The notes: generated from the letters alone by a model not told the origin. Shown: positions 36,182 to 48,794, counted from the first letter of the stretch. The stretch: 64,000 nt of DNA from Epiperipatus broadwayi (GCA_028023455.1 JAQFVV010006342.1:2995001-3059000); one strand, 5' to 3'. Made by a program: numbers and translations.

Positions 36182-37760
36182 ATAATAATGGATTTACCTA
36201 GTACTGTAGAAGAACAGCCAATGGAAGCTGAATTCGTGATTAAAGTGAAAAAGTTGACTGTGTTAACATAAGAATAGAAAACGTTGACTGTTCCAATGTT
36301 GGAAGAGCAAAATCCAGCAGCAGTCACATTCACGTTGGAAATGTTTCTAGGAGCAATGAAAGAAGAAAATAGTAGGTGATAAAAAGCCAAGAAGAAATGA
36401 AATCTACATACCAATTAAAGAAGAAATGAGAAAAAACAAATAATGGAAAAAATGGATAAAAGATATGAAGAAATGAAACAAAACCAGGAAACAACAAAAG
36501 AAATGTATATTCAAAATATAGTAGAAATGAATCAAAATCAAGTAAAAGTGAAAATAATGTATGTTCAAATTAAGGGGAAAATGAAAGAAAATTTTCAGGA
36601 TATAGAAAACATGATAACCATCCAGAATGAAGATATAAAAAACAAATAAATGAACAACTCTGGAAAAAGATGGAGTACATAGAAAAAATATTGAACCTGC
36701 ATGTTCAAGACATGTTGCAGGAAGCCATTAAGATCTATTAAGGACAAGTTCAAAAATAGTTTTAAGCATGGATGAGAGATTGCAGAGGCTGGAAGTGAAA
36801 TAGAAAGAAAAGATAGAGAGATTTCAAATGGAGGACTACATTAAAAGAAATGGTGATCACTATGAATGATATTAAAGCAGATTATAGTAAATTAAAGAAG
36901 AGTACCAAAAATTGGTTTGAGGAGACTATAAAGAAATACAAAGAAGAGTATAAAAATAATAATATGAATATAATAGTTAAAGGCCAAAGTGGATCTTGCA
37001 AAAATATGTTTAAATCATTTTATCAAAGTTTAAACATTTAGGTGATGCATGAAAAACACCAATAAATGATCTACATAGTCTAGAAGCAATTTTGAGCTGA
37101 ATTCACTGATTAAAAAAGAACAATGGCCAGGTAAGGAATGGCAAAATTTGCTATTAAGCAAACCAATTTACTTATCTGGAGTATAAGAAAAAAATCTTAA
37201 ACAATTTTTGGTCATAAGAAAGACAGTAGGCTATAAAATACTAGATTATACAAGAGAAATTTTGTATAAAAGAATGTGAAAAATATATACAATTTTTCAG
37301 AAGGCAGGTCACCAAGTTATGAAGTTCTCTATATGTGTAATCATTGAAAGTCAGATAATTCAGATAATAAAGCATAATTTACCCTTCTAAATTGAACATA
37401 TGGTTAGCAGTATAAATAGGAAGACCACTGAAGAGGTGCTGAAGTTCCTGAATGCCTTAGATATGTCATTCTAGTCAGAGTGAAAAAATTAAGTTTCCTA
37501 TGGTAATCCAACCCTCAATGAGAAAATTGTTAGTATGAATATTGGTCATAATCAAAGATACCAACCCTATAGATGGTCACCAAGGAATAAAAGAAACTAT
37601 GATAATAGAAGATTCAATGTAATACATTGCTCCAGGAGTCATTCTGGTCCAAAAAGTTCCTATAAAGCAATCACCACCTTCATCTCCTGTTCTAGGTGTC
37701 AGTGAGATATCTACCAAAAAAGCAAAAAAAAAAAACAGAAAGAGATAGACTCAAACAGAG
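36182..37760 (+). pseudogene. gag-like region of element 2
   Basis: A Met at about 36,189 opens MDLPSTVEEQPMEAEFVIKV, then stops after 27 codons. Further open pieces are lysine- and glutamate-rich with heptad-like spacing (36,443-36,649; 36,850-37,041). Near 37,430 comes EEVLKFLNALDMS, clearly like ELLNALDMS in element 1. Then a basic segment (RWSPRNKRNYDNRRFN) and a Cys/His-containing stretch follow. Stops and frameshifts are frequent. No RT or integrase was found before the 3' LTR. Confidence 0.6.
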
Positions 37761-37805
37761 AAATGAGAAGAATCCATATCAGGAAAAAGAAGTTAACAAT
37801 ATGTA

Positions 37806-38040
37806 TGTCACATGATCACCAACAAATTAGAAACTAGCCAGGGGATATTGGATGAGTATGCACTTGATAGAAATGTTATGCACAAGCCTTCTGGCATCCA
37901 TTGATTACTCTGTCTTGCACTGAGTGGCACTTCTGTATGGAGAGTTTTGTCTGTTTTAATATCAATTAACAATCTCCAAGATGAAATATAATATAAAAGG
38001 CTACCAACTCCATCTTCACTTTGGGCATATTTTGGAAAAT
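37806..38040 (-). repeat. dispersed repeat family A, partial copy inside element 2
   Basis: It contains 'gcacaagccttctggcatcc', 'attgattactctg', 'cttgcactgagtggcac' and 'ggagagttttg', shared with copies at 43.4-44.1, 50.2-50.7, 54.6 and 55.65-56.2 kb. Confidence 0.78.
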
Positions 38041-38435
38041 ACAAGAGATGATATTACATAAATGTTAAAAACAGATTGCTCCCTATCAACCCTGGGATTT
38101 ATTGGACAGATCAATGATTGTGAATAATAAAAAAGTATAATGGTTTTCTAAAAAAAAAAAAATAAAGAGATGTCAAACTTGAAAATGACTAATACTCAAA
38201 TGATTTGAATCTAAAAAATGACACATGAAAATATTGGATAATTAGTAATAAGTGAATTTTCAGAATCATGAAGAAAGCAACAATGTCTCTAATTTTAAAA
38301 TTTTGTTTGACAAAATATCAAAAAAATAGTCAAACTTAAATTAATTGAGTATAGTTGTTGAGAGAAATGGAATGTTTCACAGTCCCATTGTCTCCTTTTA
38401 TGGAAGAGGATATCACAGTGATTCCAAAGTTACAT

Positions 38436-40724
38436 TGTGATTATATTTTGGAAAATGTGTGCTCACTTACATATATATATACATATTCAACATGGAATTA
38501 AATAAACAAGGAACAAAATAACCACATGTAAAAAATAATTATGTAAATAAAGATTTTATTTATTTAGTAAATACACTGACATATTCATTTAAATAATTTT
38601 CCCTTTGTTAGAAAACAAATTATTTTATATATTTGTTAAGGAAAGTGATAAAGCAAAAATATTTCACATGTAAATGAAAGTGGTAATAAGTAAAAGATAA
38701 GGTTTCTCTCTCTCTCTTTTGCCTGCTCATTTTTGAAGAATTAGAAAAGAATTAACTATTATGTTAAAAAGTGTCAATTTTTATTTTAATTACTTTGATT
38801 TATTAGAAGTTATGGAAATAATATTCATTTGTTTGGATATTTTTTAATATAGCACCCTAGGCCAAAGCAAGTAGCACACCAGCCCTTTAACAACTATTAG
38901 AAGCTGCTAGAAAGAAAGAAATATAATCTTGCAGATAAATTCCCAAGAAAGTTTTTTTTTTGTTTCAAGCAAAATAAAATACTAACACTAGGTGTAACTA
39001 TATTCAATGTTTGTGTGATAATAATTAAATGAGGAAAGTGATTTAAGAAAGAAGAAAAAATTTTAAGACACAACAGTAAAGTAGTTTAAAGGAAATAATT
39101 TTGTTTTTATATGATTTTTGAATATTCAAGATGAATAAATAAAAAATATAATGAACTAATGAAAAACTGAAGTGATTCATGTTTCACCGGAAGTCGTCCT
39201 CCGATAATGCGCTATTACTTTAAATAATAAATTTCACACACTTACGTTATATTGAAAGTAATAGCACATTATTGGAATTCAACTTTCATCTTAGTAATTT
39301 CAATATTTTCAGTGCTTTATAATAGTAAGATTTTATGCAATATTGAAATTAAAATCATGATTTCCACATTTTATGTATACACACATTAAATTTTACAAGA
39401 TTATAATGTAAATTTGTTCAAACATTGTGCGTGTTAATTTTTCATTTTAAATCACATTCTGTTTTTGCTTTTTAAAAAAGAACGTAATCAATTATTAATC
39501 ATTTAGTGTCCACAAGTTTATTTTTAAAAGGTCAGTAATAGCAGTGGGCACAATTAAAAAATTAAAATCTGATTTTTAATTGTAATTAACAATTTAAAAA
39601 TTACTTATGGGTGACTTGAAATTAATTTGATGTAAAACGAAATTTGATTTTTAAACGGAATTGAAAATTAAAGACAAAAATAAGAATTTAATTTTTAGTT
39701 GTTAGTTTTAATTAAATTTTTCCCAGCAGTGGTGAATAAATGTCTTTTTATTATCATAAGTCTAAGTTCATAAACAATTAATAAAATCATTGTCGTCGTC
39801 AACAGAAAACCATTAACACAACATGAGAGTGAACTTGGCACTAGTTGTATTTCCTCTTGTGAGAATAATTGCTGAGATATTCTTGACTTCATTTATGGAG
39901 AAGCCAAATACATCACATCACATCACATGAGAATCTGATTTTTTACTAGTTTGCAAACAAACGTGATTTTGGGCAAATAGAGATAATAATTAAAATGTGT
40001 ATTAAAAAATGTAAATTACTGTACTGTAAATTATGCATAAAAATATATTATTTTGAATAAAATTAAATATTATAGTTAAAAAAAGTTTGTCTTGTATCAA
40101 TTTTTTTCAAATTTGAAATTTTTTATTAGTCATACTTTATTTCCTTATTTTTTTGCACGAATTTTAAAGTAATTTTACGTTGGTGCTTTGCTTTTATGAA
40201 AATTTTGAAAAATCACAGACTGCATCCCCCCTTTTTCAATGTAAGTTACGTCTATTTTTGTGCGATTTCATTTGCATGTGTTTTCTGAGGAACCTATCTA
40301 TCATGTAAAATGAGACCCAGGTGTACTAAAACAAGTATAGTTTATAATACTTTTCCATTTTTTAAAAATAAGAGTTAATTATATCTAATTAGCCTACTGT
40401 CATAATATCTTTTGATCTGTATCACCCATGCTAGTAATTATATAGCATTAGTGCCACACATACAACTCTTAGAAATAAAACCCTCATAGCTCTGAGAACA
40501 TGCTCCCCAATGTCTGAAGTTTAGAATATAGGTTGTAGAAGCAAATAATTGTTAATACCTGTATTGTGATTTATATATATCAAACCCCAAATACTACTCT
40601 TCACTATTACTGCTATATAATTGTTGATTATTTATTTAACAGATTACCCTAAAACTATTATTTGCTTCTCATTTTTGTTCATCCACATCATCAGTTAACT
40701 GCTCTGCACATAGTTACCATTACA
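38436..40724 (+). repeat. 3' LTR of element 2, with a TIR element inside
   Basis: It starts TGTGATTATA and ends TTACCATTACA. Minus the TIR element (39,174-40,323) it is about 1.1 kb and aligns with the 5' LTR parts. Confidence 0.72.
39174..40323. mobile_element. TIR transposon without transposase, copy 2 (inverted)
   Basis: It is the reverse complement of copy 1 over about 1.1 kb, including the internal SINE-like segment near 39,800-39,930. The right end keeps GAGACCCAGGTG followed by TA. The left end is truncated at about 39,174, losing roughly 50 bp of the other terminus. Confidence 0.8.
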
Positions 40725-40737
40725 GTAGGTGTTTCAT

Positions 40738-41420
40738 GTTTAACCAGCACTCATCAGTTGGAATGAATCATGATCACATATATATATATAATCAGTGCTT
40801 GGTTTATACCAAGATAGCAACTCCATACACTTTAATGGACAGGCTTCAATCTCCTCCATTCTCCAATGCTTCAGCCATCCATATCACTAAAAATCTGATG
40901 ATGAAATGCTCAAAGCCTTGTTGGTGTCAATATTATAATCATGCCCATATTGACCTTAATCAATTTAACCTCTCGTATGTTGGAATTTAATATGTCCATT
41001 TAAATATGCAAAAGAGGGATATGTAATATTAAAATATGAGTATAGATTGTATATACTTAAGCCAGATGTAATTAAAGGATATTTGAACCCAGACTTTCAA
41101 GCTCCCTTAGGTCATCCATTCTATAATATTGGCACCAACAAGGGATTTCAGCATTTCATCATTAGATTTTCAGTGATAAAGAATTGGAGAATGCAGAGGA
41201 TTGAAGCCTGTCCTTTAAAGTGTGTAGAATTGTTATCTTAATATAAACTCAGTACTGGATACATAGATGTGTGGAAGATGATGATCCAAACCAATGAATG
41301 AGTGCTGGTTCAACATGAAATATGCATTGGAGATCATTTATTTTTTCACATGTATGTAGCTATGGGTATCTATTATAACTGAAGGAAGCTTGAAAGTCTG
41401 GGTTCAAATCCCATTTATAT
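40738..41420. repeat. dispersed repeat family B as a large foldback
   Basis: The left arm, about 40,741-40,935, is the reverse complement of about 41,127-41,317, with moderate divergence. For example 'caccaacaagggatttcagc' faces 'aaagccttgttggtg'. Outer ends read 'ccagcactcatcagttgg' and 'gagtgctggttcaacatg'. It lies directly beside the 3' LTR of element 2. Confidence 0.75.
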
Positions 41421-41439
41421 ATAAATAGTTTTAACTTTT

Positions 41440-42005
41440 ATGTTTAAGTGAAATAAAGTTTTTCAAAATTATTTTTTTATTAATATATATATTTATTCAT
41501 ATATTTTTTATTTAAAATAAAAACATTCCCATTTTCCAGACGTTGGGAAAAAAATGAAAGGATATTGTCAAAAGCACAAGAATTAACAAATATTAGAAAT
41601 GAATCCTTTGCTAAAACTTCTACCAATTAAGAGCCAATAACAATTATGAGTACAATCCATAAAAAAAATTATAATTACTGATCTTGCAATTCTCCAAATC
41701 ACCTTCATTTGACAAAATATCATTTTGCAAAAAAAATGAAAAACTTTTTAGCAGATATAAAAAAAAATCAATCAAAAAACTAAAGCTCCCATGGGAAAAT
41801 ATGCTGATCCTGAGATATATAGCAAGAATATATAAATGATAAAATAAAAACAACTTTAACAGAAATTGATCCTATTCAAAATCAAAATTTCATATATCTT
41901 AAGTTATCGATAGTAGAAGTTTTTTCAACATGTATTTTAATAGGATATTAGAAGATAAATAATGGAAAAAATACAAACTAGCTAGTATATTCAAAAGCAA
42001 AGATT
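41440..42005. other. no recognised feature
   Basis: AT-rich DNA without coding signal. Confidence 0.45.
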
Positions 42006-42010
42006 ACAAC

Positions 42011-42240
42011 TTTTTTTTCCATATGTTATAGCATCGACCGGGAGGCAAACCCACAACCGTCTGCAACCAACTACTTGCTTGCTAGACAGCTGCGATGACC
42101 TCTCAGCTAACAACACTTGACAAACTTTTTTGTTTTTGTTGTAAATTTTTTTTAAAAAGACAAATACACTGAATAACTTAAATGTTTTTACTGATTGATT
42201 TGAGTTGCTGAGAGCACTTTTCGGACATGAGAAAAAGTGT
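42011..42240 (-). repeat. tRNA-like SINE copy with upstream extension
   Basis: Minus strand: AGCTGAGAGGTCATCGCAGC (A-box-like), GGGTTTGCCTCCCGG (B-box-like), GATGCTATAACATATGG, then A-rich. The region to 42,240 ('ttgctgagagcacttttcgg') matches the copy beside 10.8 kb, so the repeat unit is larger than the tRNA head. Confidence 0.72.
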
Positions 42241-42469
42241 GTGTATATACCATACCAGATTACACCCTTTTGCTATAGTTTATACAATACCTGGCTAGAC
42301 AATTTACCATAATACACATATATGTTGCCTTGCATGTCTACATAGTTTTATTCTATTTATTGAATGTTATGTGCAGGTATACTCACTTCTCTTTACCAAT
42401 AAATCAATATTCCAAAAACTTGAGCTGAGATAAGTTACTATGAAAAGGTATTTTTAAACCAGATATATA

Positions 42470-42600
42470 TATATATTGTAACTTATATTTTCTGGCGATC
42501 CAAACACTGGATATTCAATTTTTTTACAATAGGAAATGTAGATCTACAAAAAAAAAAAAAAAAGACAATTAGCTTTTTTCTATTGGCGCCTGTGTTCAGT
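42470..42600. other. AT-rich DNA with a poly-A run
   Basis: A 15-17 bp A run at about 42,549 precedes the SINE tail below. It may be an older poly-A junction. Confidence 0.4.
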
Positions 42601-42680
42601 GAACTGTATAATTGCTGAGAGATTCTTGAACTTCGTTTAAGAAGAAGCTACAGTACATCACATCACAACACATCACATAA
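42588..42680 (+). repeat. SINE-like fragment with LINE-2 type tail
   Basis: It reads 'attgctgagagattcttgaa' and 'aagaagaagctacagtacat', then CACATCACAACACATCAC. It matches the end of LINE-2 and of the segment inside the TIR elements. Confidence 0.65.
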
Positions 42681-43395
42681 CTGAATTCAGGATGATTTTT
42701 ATTTATTTCTTAGGAAATCCTTCCCTATGCTTATATAGCTAAATAATTATGTGTATTAGCATTCTTTCATCAAGGAAATTAATTGGCAGACACTGCTGAA
42801 TTTTATTTTTAAAAGTATTTAAAACAAAAAATAATAATAAAAATATAAATTATTCATTCATATACACATCATTATTAAACATTACTAATATATATATATA
42901 TATTATTAAGAATAAATAAAAGGTTACAAAAATTAACCTTGGTCATATATATATTTCAATCAAAAGTTAAATGCATATAAAGAGCTCTCATTCATCTTAT
43001 CAGTAATATTTCTTTTTAATATCAAGACATATATAGAGCATGGCCATAACTTCAGGGTGAAGCATCTCCTGCTTGTATTATTGTGTTCCTGATGTGATAT
43101 AGGCAAGGCAGCTTGAATCAAGGCATCATCTTTACAACAGGGCAGAAAGAAGGCATCAATGACTTACCTGGGTGGCTTAGCAATGCATTTGGTAGGTGGG
43201 TTATCTGAAGATAAAAGCCACTGTAAATCATTCTATACCACTCTCTGGGTTGTTTCTATGCACTTTGCTGTCTGATAAAGAATGTAAGCACTAGCCACAC
43301 AAAAAAAAACTAATAATAATAATTTTTTTCTCTCAAAAAGTCCCCATGGTTGCCTTATACAACTATACACTGTCTCCAATGCATCTACCTCTTTT
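42681..43395. other. no recognised gene
   Basis: It is GC-richer at 43,020-43,260 but without a convincing ORF. Confidence 0.4.
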
Positions 43396-43399
43396 CTTC

Positions 43400-44140
43400 A
43401 GGAATTTAATTTTCAGCCAAGCTTATTTTCTTATAATTTACTTCAAGATTAATTATCAGTGGTCTAGATGCAGTGCTCTCAGATCCAAGGCTCCTCACTG
43501 ATGAATGCCACAAGCCAGAAACTAATCTGGGAATATTGGATGAGTAGGCATTAGATGGGAATTTTATGCACAAGCTTCTGGCATCCATTGATTACTTGGG
43601 CTTGTTCTGAGTGACAATATGTATGGAGAGTTTTGCCTGCTTTAGTAACAGTTATAAGCAAGCATAAGAAATGATGATCATGTGATGTTTATTGGCTTAA
43701 AACCAATCATGCCTAATAGGATAGTGGTGGCTCTGGTTATTAAAGAACCAAAGACCCCAAAATGTATAGGTACTGAACTCAGTTCAGACCTATATGACCA
43801 TATAAGCTAATGAGCTTGGATTGAAAATAGTGTTTTCAATTTAAAAATCATAGTTTTGTAGTTAAGTAGAGATAAAAAATGGCTGCTGGAGGGTTGCATT
43901 AGATCCTAAGATCTAGGTGCAGTGCTTTCAGATCCAAGGCTCTTCAATGACAAAGGCCACAAGCCAAAAAACTAGTCTGGGGATACTGAATGAGTAGTCA
44001 CTAGATGGGATTTTTATGCACATGCCTTCTGTCATCCATTGATTACTCTGGCTTGCACTGAGTGGCAATATGTATAGAGTTTTGCCTGTTTTTAATAACA
44101 GTTATAAGCAAGCATAAGAAATGGTGATCATGTGATGAAC
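43400..44140. repeat. dispersed repeat family A, two partial copies in tandem
   Basis: Copies at about 43,450-43,680 and 43,905-44,140 both run through 'gatccaaggctc', 'tgggattttatgcacaagcc' and 'gttataagcaagcataagaa' to 'atgatcatgtgatg'. The spacer contains another family A piece ('ggaccaaagacc' to 'gttaagtagagataaaa'). Confidence 0.78.
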
Positions 44141-44154
44141 TTTGATACAAACAA

Positions 44155-44440
44155 CATGATAGAAATATCAATAATTTTTATGTCATTTATTAGATAAGAG
44201 ATTATCCATTTAATGAATATTTTTGTAATGTAATTTTCACTACACAATTCTCATGCATGGTAGAGGGACTGGTTTCTATCTGCTTTTAACACCTTATAGA
44301 GGGGTGTAATCATAAACATGATGAAAGACATGAAAAAAATGTATAATCCCCAAGATGCATATTTTGTGCTGAGCCAGCACTCATCAGTTGGCACAGAGTA
44401 CACATATGTTTTATTATTGTTCAGCATATATATATATATT
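44155..44440. repeat. dispersed repeat family C joined to a family B end
   Basis: 'attatccatttaatgaatat', 'gtaatgtaattttcactaca' and 'ctgcttttaacaccttata' are family C blocks also seen at 46.3-47.1 kb. They lead into 'gagccagcactcatcagttg', a family B end. Confidence 0.68.
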
Positions 44441-45256
44441 GGGATGATCACACATACTGTGATCACACGTGTACATTTTATATATATATCGCATAATATT
44501 AAATGTGAGTTTTATATGTAAATTAATACATAGAAAATTGGATAAGAAACGTAGGAAAGAAAAGAAATTTATTTTAAGTTAGTGTTAATTAAAAAATCAA
44601 AATGATAGTTGAGGAATGCAATTAAAAGCAGAATCAATTATAGTAATTAAAGAAAGTGAAGGGTGGGAAGCGAACGAGATTCTTATCTTTCGCCTTCCAA
44701 ACTCAACTTTTTAAAATTTAAAATTAGTAAAGTTAAGAGAATATTAAAACGGGTTCATTGAAGTTGATGATCAAGTCTTGAAGGAAAGGTAAAATAAAAA
44801 GGGGGTTAATGATTGTAGAATTAGCAATCATAAAATTCGATCGTTGGTATAAATAAAATATATATATTTATAAAAAAGATAAAGATCATCTCTTTAAGCT
44901 ACACATGTGAACGCATGAAATATATGTATGGCTATGTGAAGGAAAGAAAGAGTGTGTAAATAAGAAAATTATTTTATTAAAGAGAAATAAACAAAAAAAA
45001 TAATATTATAGAATAAATAAAAAAAGAAATAAAAAACAAGAAGAAAATTTATGTATTTTATGAAAGTAAAATAAAGGTGTAAAATGTATTTAATGACATT
45101 CCAATGAAACAATCAAAGAAGATAAGAAAAGGATTGTGGGACAATTAAGTAAGAAGTTGTGAAGGAAATGAGCCATGTTTTAGTTCTTCTTGAGTCTGCT
45201 GAGCTGAAAAACAGATTAGTTTGAGAATTGTTTTTTTTTATATATGAACCAAACGT

Positions 45257-45527
45257 ACCAAGAATTTGAAGCATCGAGAATGCAGGGGTAAGAGGCTACA
45301 AATGAATGCCAGTTGATCCACGCCTGCCTTGGGTGTAATGTCATCTCCCCAATGAAGTAACAGCAGAGATAGCACCTGCCTGATGGTTCGCCTCCCCTGT
45401 CATTGAAGCCGCAAATAATACGATAAAAGTAAGCTGCATGAAGAAGTCCGAGCCGGATCCCAAGAACTACCATCTCTCCAAAAAAAGTGGAGTAATCCAT
45501 GATAGTTGTCCAAGTCCAGAAAGCCTA
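45257..45527 (-). CDS. possible exon of unknown gene (weak)
   Basis: A GC-richer island holds a minus-strand open frame with MDYSTFFGEMVVLGIRLGLL and later RCYLCCYFIGEMTLHPRQAW. A possible acceptor (ATTACCTAG at about 45,528) and a possible donor (CTTG then GTACGT near 45,257) bound it. The peptide has hydrophobic stretches and several Cys and Trp. The acceptor lacks a good pyrimidine tract, and I recognise no family. It may equally be a single-copy non-coding island. Confidence 0.22.
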
Positions 45528-45529
45528 GG

Positions 45530-46295
45530 TAATTAAACTTTAAATATATCACAAGTGCACACACTTTCTTAAAATGGCCAAAAGAAATTATAATGCAATT
45601 GCAAAAATGTAAATCTTAGTGAACAAATAATCAGTAGGTTTTCTACAACAAATAATACGTGGAGAAAGGGACTCTAAGCTATAGAATCTCTACAAATAAA
45701 TTAAGAACAATTATCATTCAGGGTGAAGGGTTAAATTAAATATAATCTGTGTTATTTTAATGATTTCTTGTTTTATGTTTAAATATTATATTTTAATGTG
45801 TATTGAATGTATTGTATTAAACAGTATTTATTTATGAGTAGCTCTTATGTCTTGTCTTTCCTTCTCCACCATAATAATTAGAATGATCTACCCATAAGGC
45901 TTATTAAATATTAAGTAGACATTAGTTCTAGTAAAGGTACCCGTGTCAATCAAGTACAGTAACATTAAATCTTGAAAATTTTATAAATATTTCAAGCGCT
46001 GGATTGTCTTTTTAGTAAATCATTCTTATGAATGAGTATCCAGCAGCTGAGAAGTGACTGATCAGGAAAAATAATAGTGGAATATTACATTGGTAATCTC
46101 AGTGTTCGATCAGGAATATAGACTTAAATGATTAGTCTATATTGCCTTCTTGCTTGACGTGACAGTTGTGTCGAGTAAAAAGTTAAAGTTAGAAACTTTA
46201 TTACAAGACGAAAGGTAATTCTGTTACAATATAGATAGCCAATTATTACAGTTTAATTAGTATCAAATTTCCTGCTCTCACAACTTTGACACAAA
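45530..46295. other. no recognised feature
   Basis: AT-rich DNA with no coding signal. Confidence 0.4.
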
Positions 46296-46299
46296 CCAT

Positions 46300-47135
46300 T
46301 TAATGAAAGCATATTAATAATTTTTTATTAGTCATTTATTAAACTAGAGATTATCGAACAATGAATAATATTTCTGTAATATAATTTTCACTACAAAATT
46401 CTCATGCAAAATAAAAACTGGTTTCTATTCACTTTTAACATCTTGTGGTGGAATCTATTGATAAACATATGAGCAAAGACATATGAAAAAGATGTATACA
46501 TCTCACCACAATGTGTTAAAGTGGATAGACACCAGTCCCTATCTTGTATGAAAGTGTTGTAATGAAAATTTTACATTATATAGATAGTATTCATCATAGG
46601 ATAATCTCTAATAAATGACTAATAAAAATTATTAACATACTTTCATTAAACAAGGCAAAACTCTCCATACGGTAGTGCCACCCTGTGCTAACCAGAGAAA
46701 TCAATGGATGACATAGTAATTTACTATCCTTACAATTACTGAACAATGATAAAGATATGTGCAAGAGATTGTGATCTGAGCCAACTGAATGAGTGCTGGT
46801 TCAGCATGAAATGTGCAGCTTGAGGATCGTACATTTTTTCACGTCTTTGGTCACATTTTTATCATTAGATTCCTCCACAAGATGTTAAAAGTGAATAGAA
46901 ACCAATTTTTATTTTTCATGAGAGTTGAGTAGTGAAAATTATATTACAGAAATATTATTCATTGTTCGATAATCTCTAGTTTAATAAATGACTAATAAAA
47001 AATATTAATATCCTTCCACGTGTTAAAAGTGGATAGAAACCATTACCTGTGTGAGTGGGGTAAAAAGAATTACATTACAGAGATATTATTTATTATTGGA
47101 TACTCATTAATGTAATAAATGACCAATAAAAATTA
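46300..47135. repeat. cluster of family C repeats, direct and inverted, with a family A and B piece
   Basis: Copies at about 46,310-46,465, 46,530-46,645 (inverted), 46,870-47,010 (inverted) and 47,015-47,130 (inverted) share 'gaaaattttacattata' or its complement and 'ttagtcatttattaaac' or its complement. The block 46,650-46,760 includes 'aaaactctccatac' of family A. The block 46,785-46,865 is a family B end ('gagtgctggttcagcatg'). Confidence 0.72.
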
Positions 47136-48015
47136 TTAATAGCAACAGGTAGTTTAAATAAACTTCAGACAATTTTAATGAACAAATAATAGCAAACATT
47201 TTTAAGTTGTTAGCAGGTAGGGAGGGGAGGAATCATTATTTCTTTCCGATTGTTAACTAAAATCTGCAAAACAATATCTTAATTCAAAACTACACATCGA
47301 ATTTATTGATAATAAACAATTCATTTTTCTTTTGTTATTTTTTAAAAAAATGCTTTGTACAACTAAATTCGTATTTTTTCTTCTTGTTTATTTAATTAAA
47401 TTTCTAAATTTTTTAGCTGTCAATATCATTTCCGAAAGAAGTACATATATTTTATTTTGTTTACATAACACACATTATTTTTCCTTATTTTTTTTTGTAA
47501 ACAAAAAATAATAATACTCCCACTACTAGTTCCATTTATCACATGGTATTTTCAGTAGTGGCTCCCCCAAGTGTCAACAAATATCCCAATCTCTACTAAA
47601 TGATTATTGAATTTTTATTTAATTAATAACAGATAATTATCTAAATAAAACATATAAAAAAAGATTTCCGAAATTTTTAAAGGAATAAAATACACTTCCT
47701 CTCTTAATTAAAAATTGTTCAATACTTTAATTAAATAAACTTTTCATTCAGTCTTAAATTTTTTTAATATTTTAAGAAATAATAACAAAAAATATTAACA
47801 GAAATACAAACAAACAAAAAAAATTGTTTGAGTTAGAAATAAAGCAACATAAACAAACAAAAAGAACACAAACTACAAAATTTGTTCAGATCTGTTGAAA
47901 GTGTTTTATTTTCTTCATGCTTTTAGACTTAGATTACTTTTTTCGATGAAAACATATATATACTGTGTTTAAAGTGATTTAATTTAAATAATTATTTTCA
48001 AAGAGAATTAAAATG
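47136..48015. other. no recognised feature
   Basis: AT-rich with many A and T tracts. Confidence 0.45.
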
Positions 48016-48794
48016 ATGATCATTGTGAAGTCATTACAGATTTAATTCAACTTCTTCAATCTAGTTTCTCTTCACATTGTATCAACAAATATTTTATTTC
48101 AACCATTCATTTTATATAGGGTCTCTTTCTAGATCTATTATCTCTTACAATTTTGTGCAAATTTTCACCTACCTTTCTATTATCATCTCCTTAGTAATAT
48201 ATTCAGTTTAGCTCTATTTCAGTCTCTTAATATCTATTTGTTCTTTTATATACCTATTTCACTTTCTTTTTGTTACTCACTATACACTTTTAGTAATGCG
48301 TTTCGATTAAGTGTTAAGGTCTTAAATCTATGTATAAAAATTGGCTAAAACATATTTATTAAAATCTTCCTTTTCAAACAGTCATATTTCTTTTCATATT
48401 ATTTCTACCAAAAGTACTTCATTCAACTTTAATTCTATGATTAATTTCTCCACTGTTTCCATATGTATTTAAAAAATGTTTGCATTTACTTTTGAATTTA
48501 CAATAATGTGCATTAATAAAATGAAAAAATTAGTATACTTTAATGTGTATTAAATTAAACAAAGCAAAAGTTAGTCCACTCACAAAAAAAAAAAGGTATG
48601 TGAAGTAAAAATAACAAAAGGTTTACATTTATTAAACTTTAATTGCTGTAAATTCAATAATAAATGCTACCATTTTTTTTTTTATTTGAATACCTTTACA
48701 ACATCAAGTTCCAATTTCAGTGATTATTTTTTTCTTCTTAAAACATAAATCAATTTAATGCTTTTATTTGATAGTGCTAAGAGTACAAAATGCA

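Larger units (their letters stand above)
30722..40724 (+). mobile_element. older gag-like LTR retrotransposon (element 2) with nested insertions
   Basis: Diverged direct repeats at 30,722-35,891 and 38,436-40,724 have TGTGAT...ATCACA-type ends. They enclose an internal region that starts with a primer-binding-like site and holds gag-like sequence but no pol. The 5' LTR is swollen by a LINE plus a TIR element (31,029-34,819). The 3' LTR carries a second, inverted copy of the TIR element at a different place. The two LTRs differ far more than those of element 1, so this element is older. Confidence 0.75.

Noticed and set aside
36088-36414. 108-codon minus-strand ORF
   Set aside because: It is hydrophobic and T-rich by composition, antisense to the gag-like region, and without motif.
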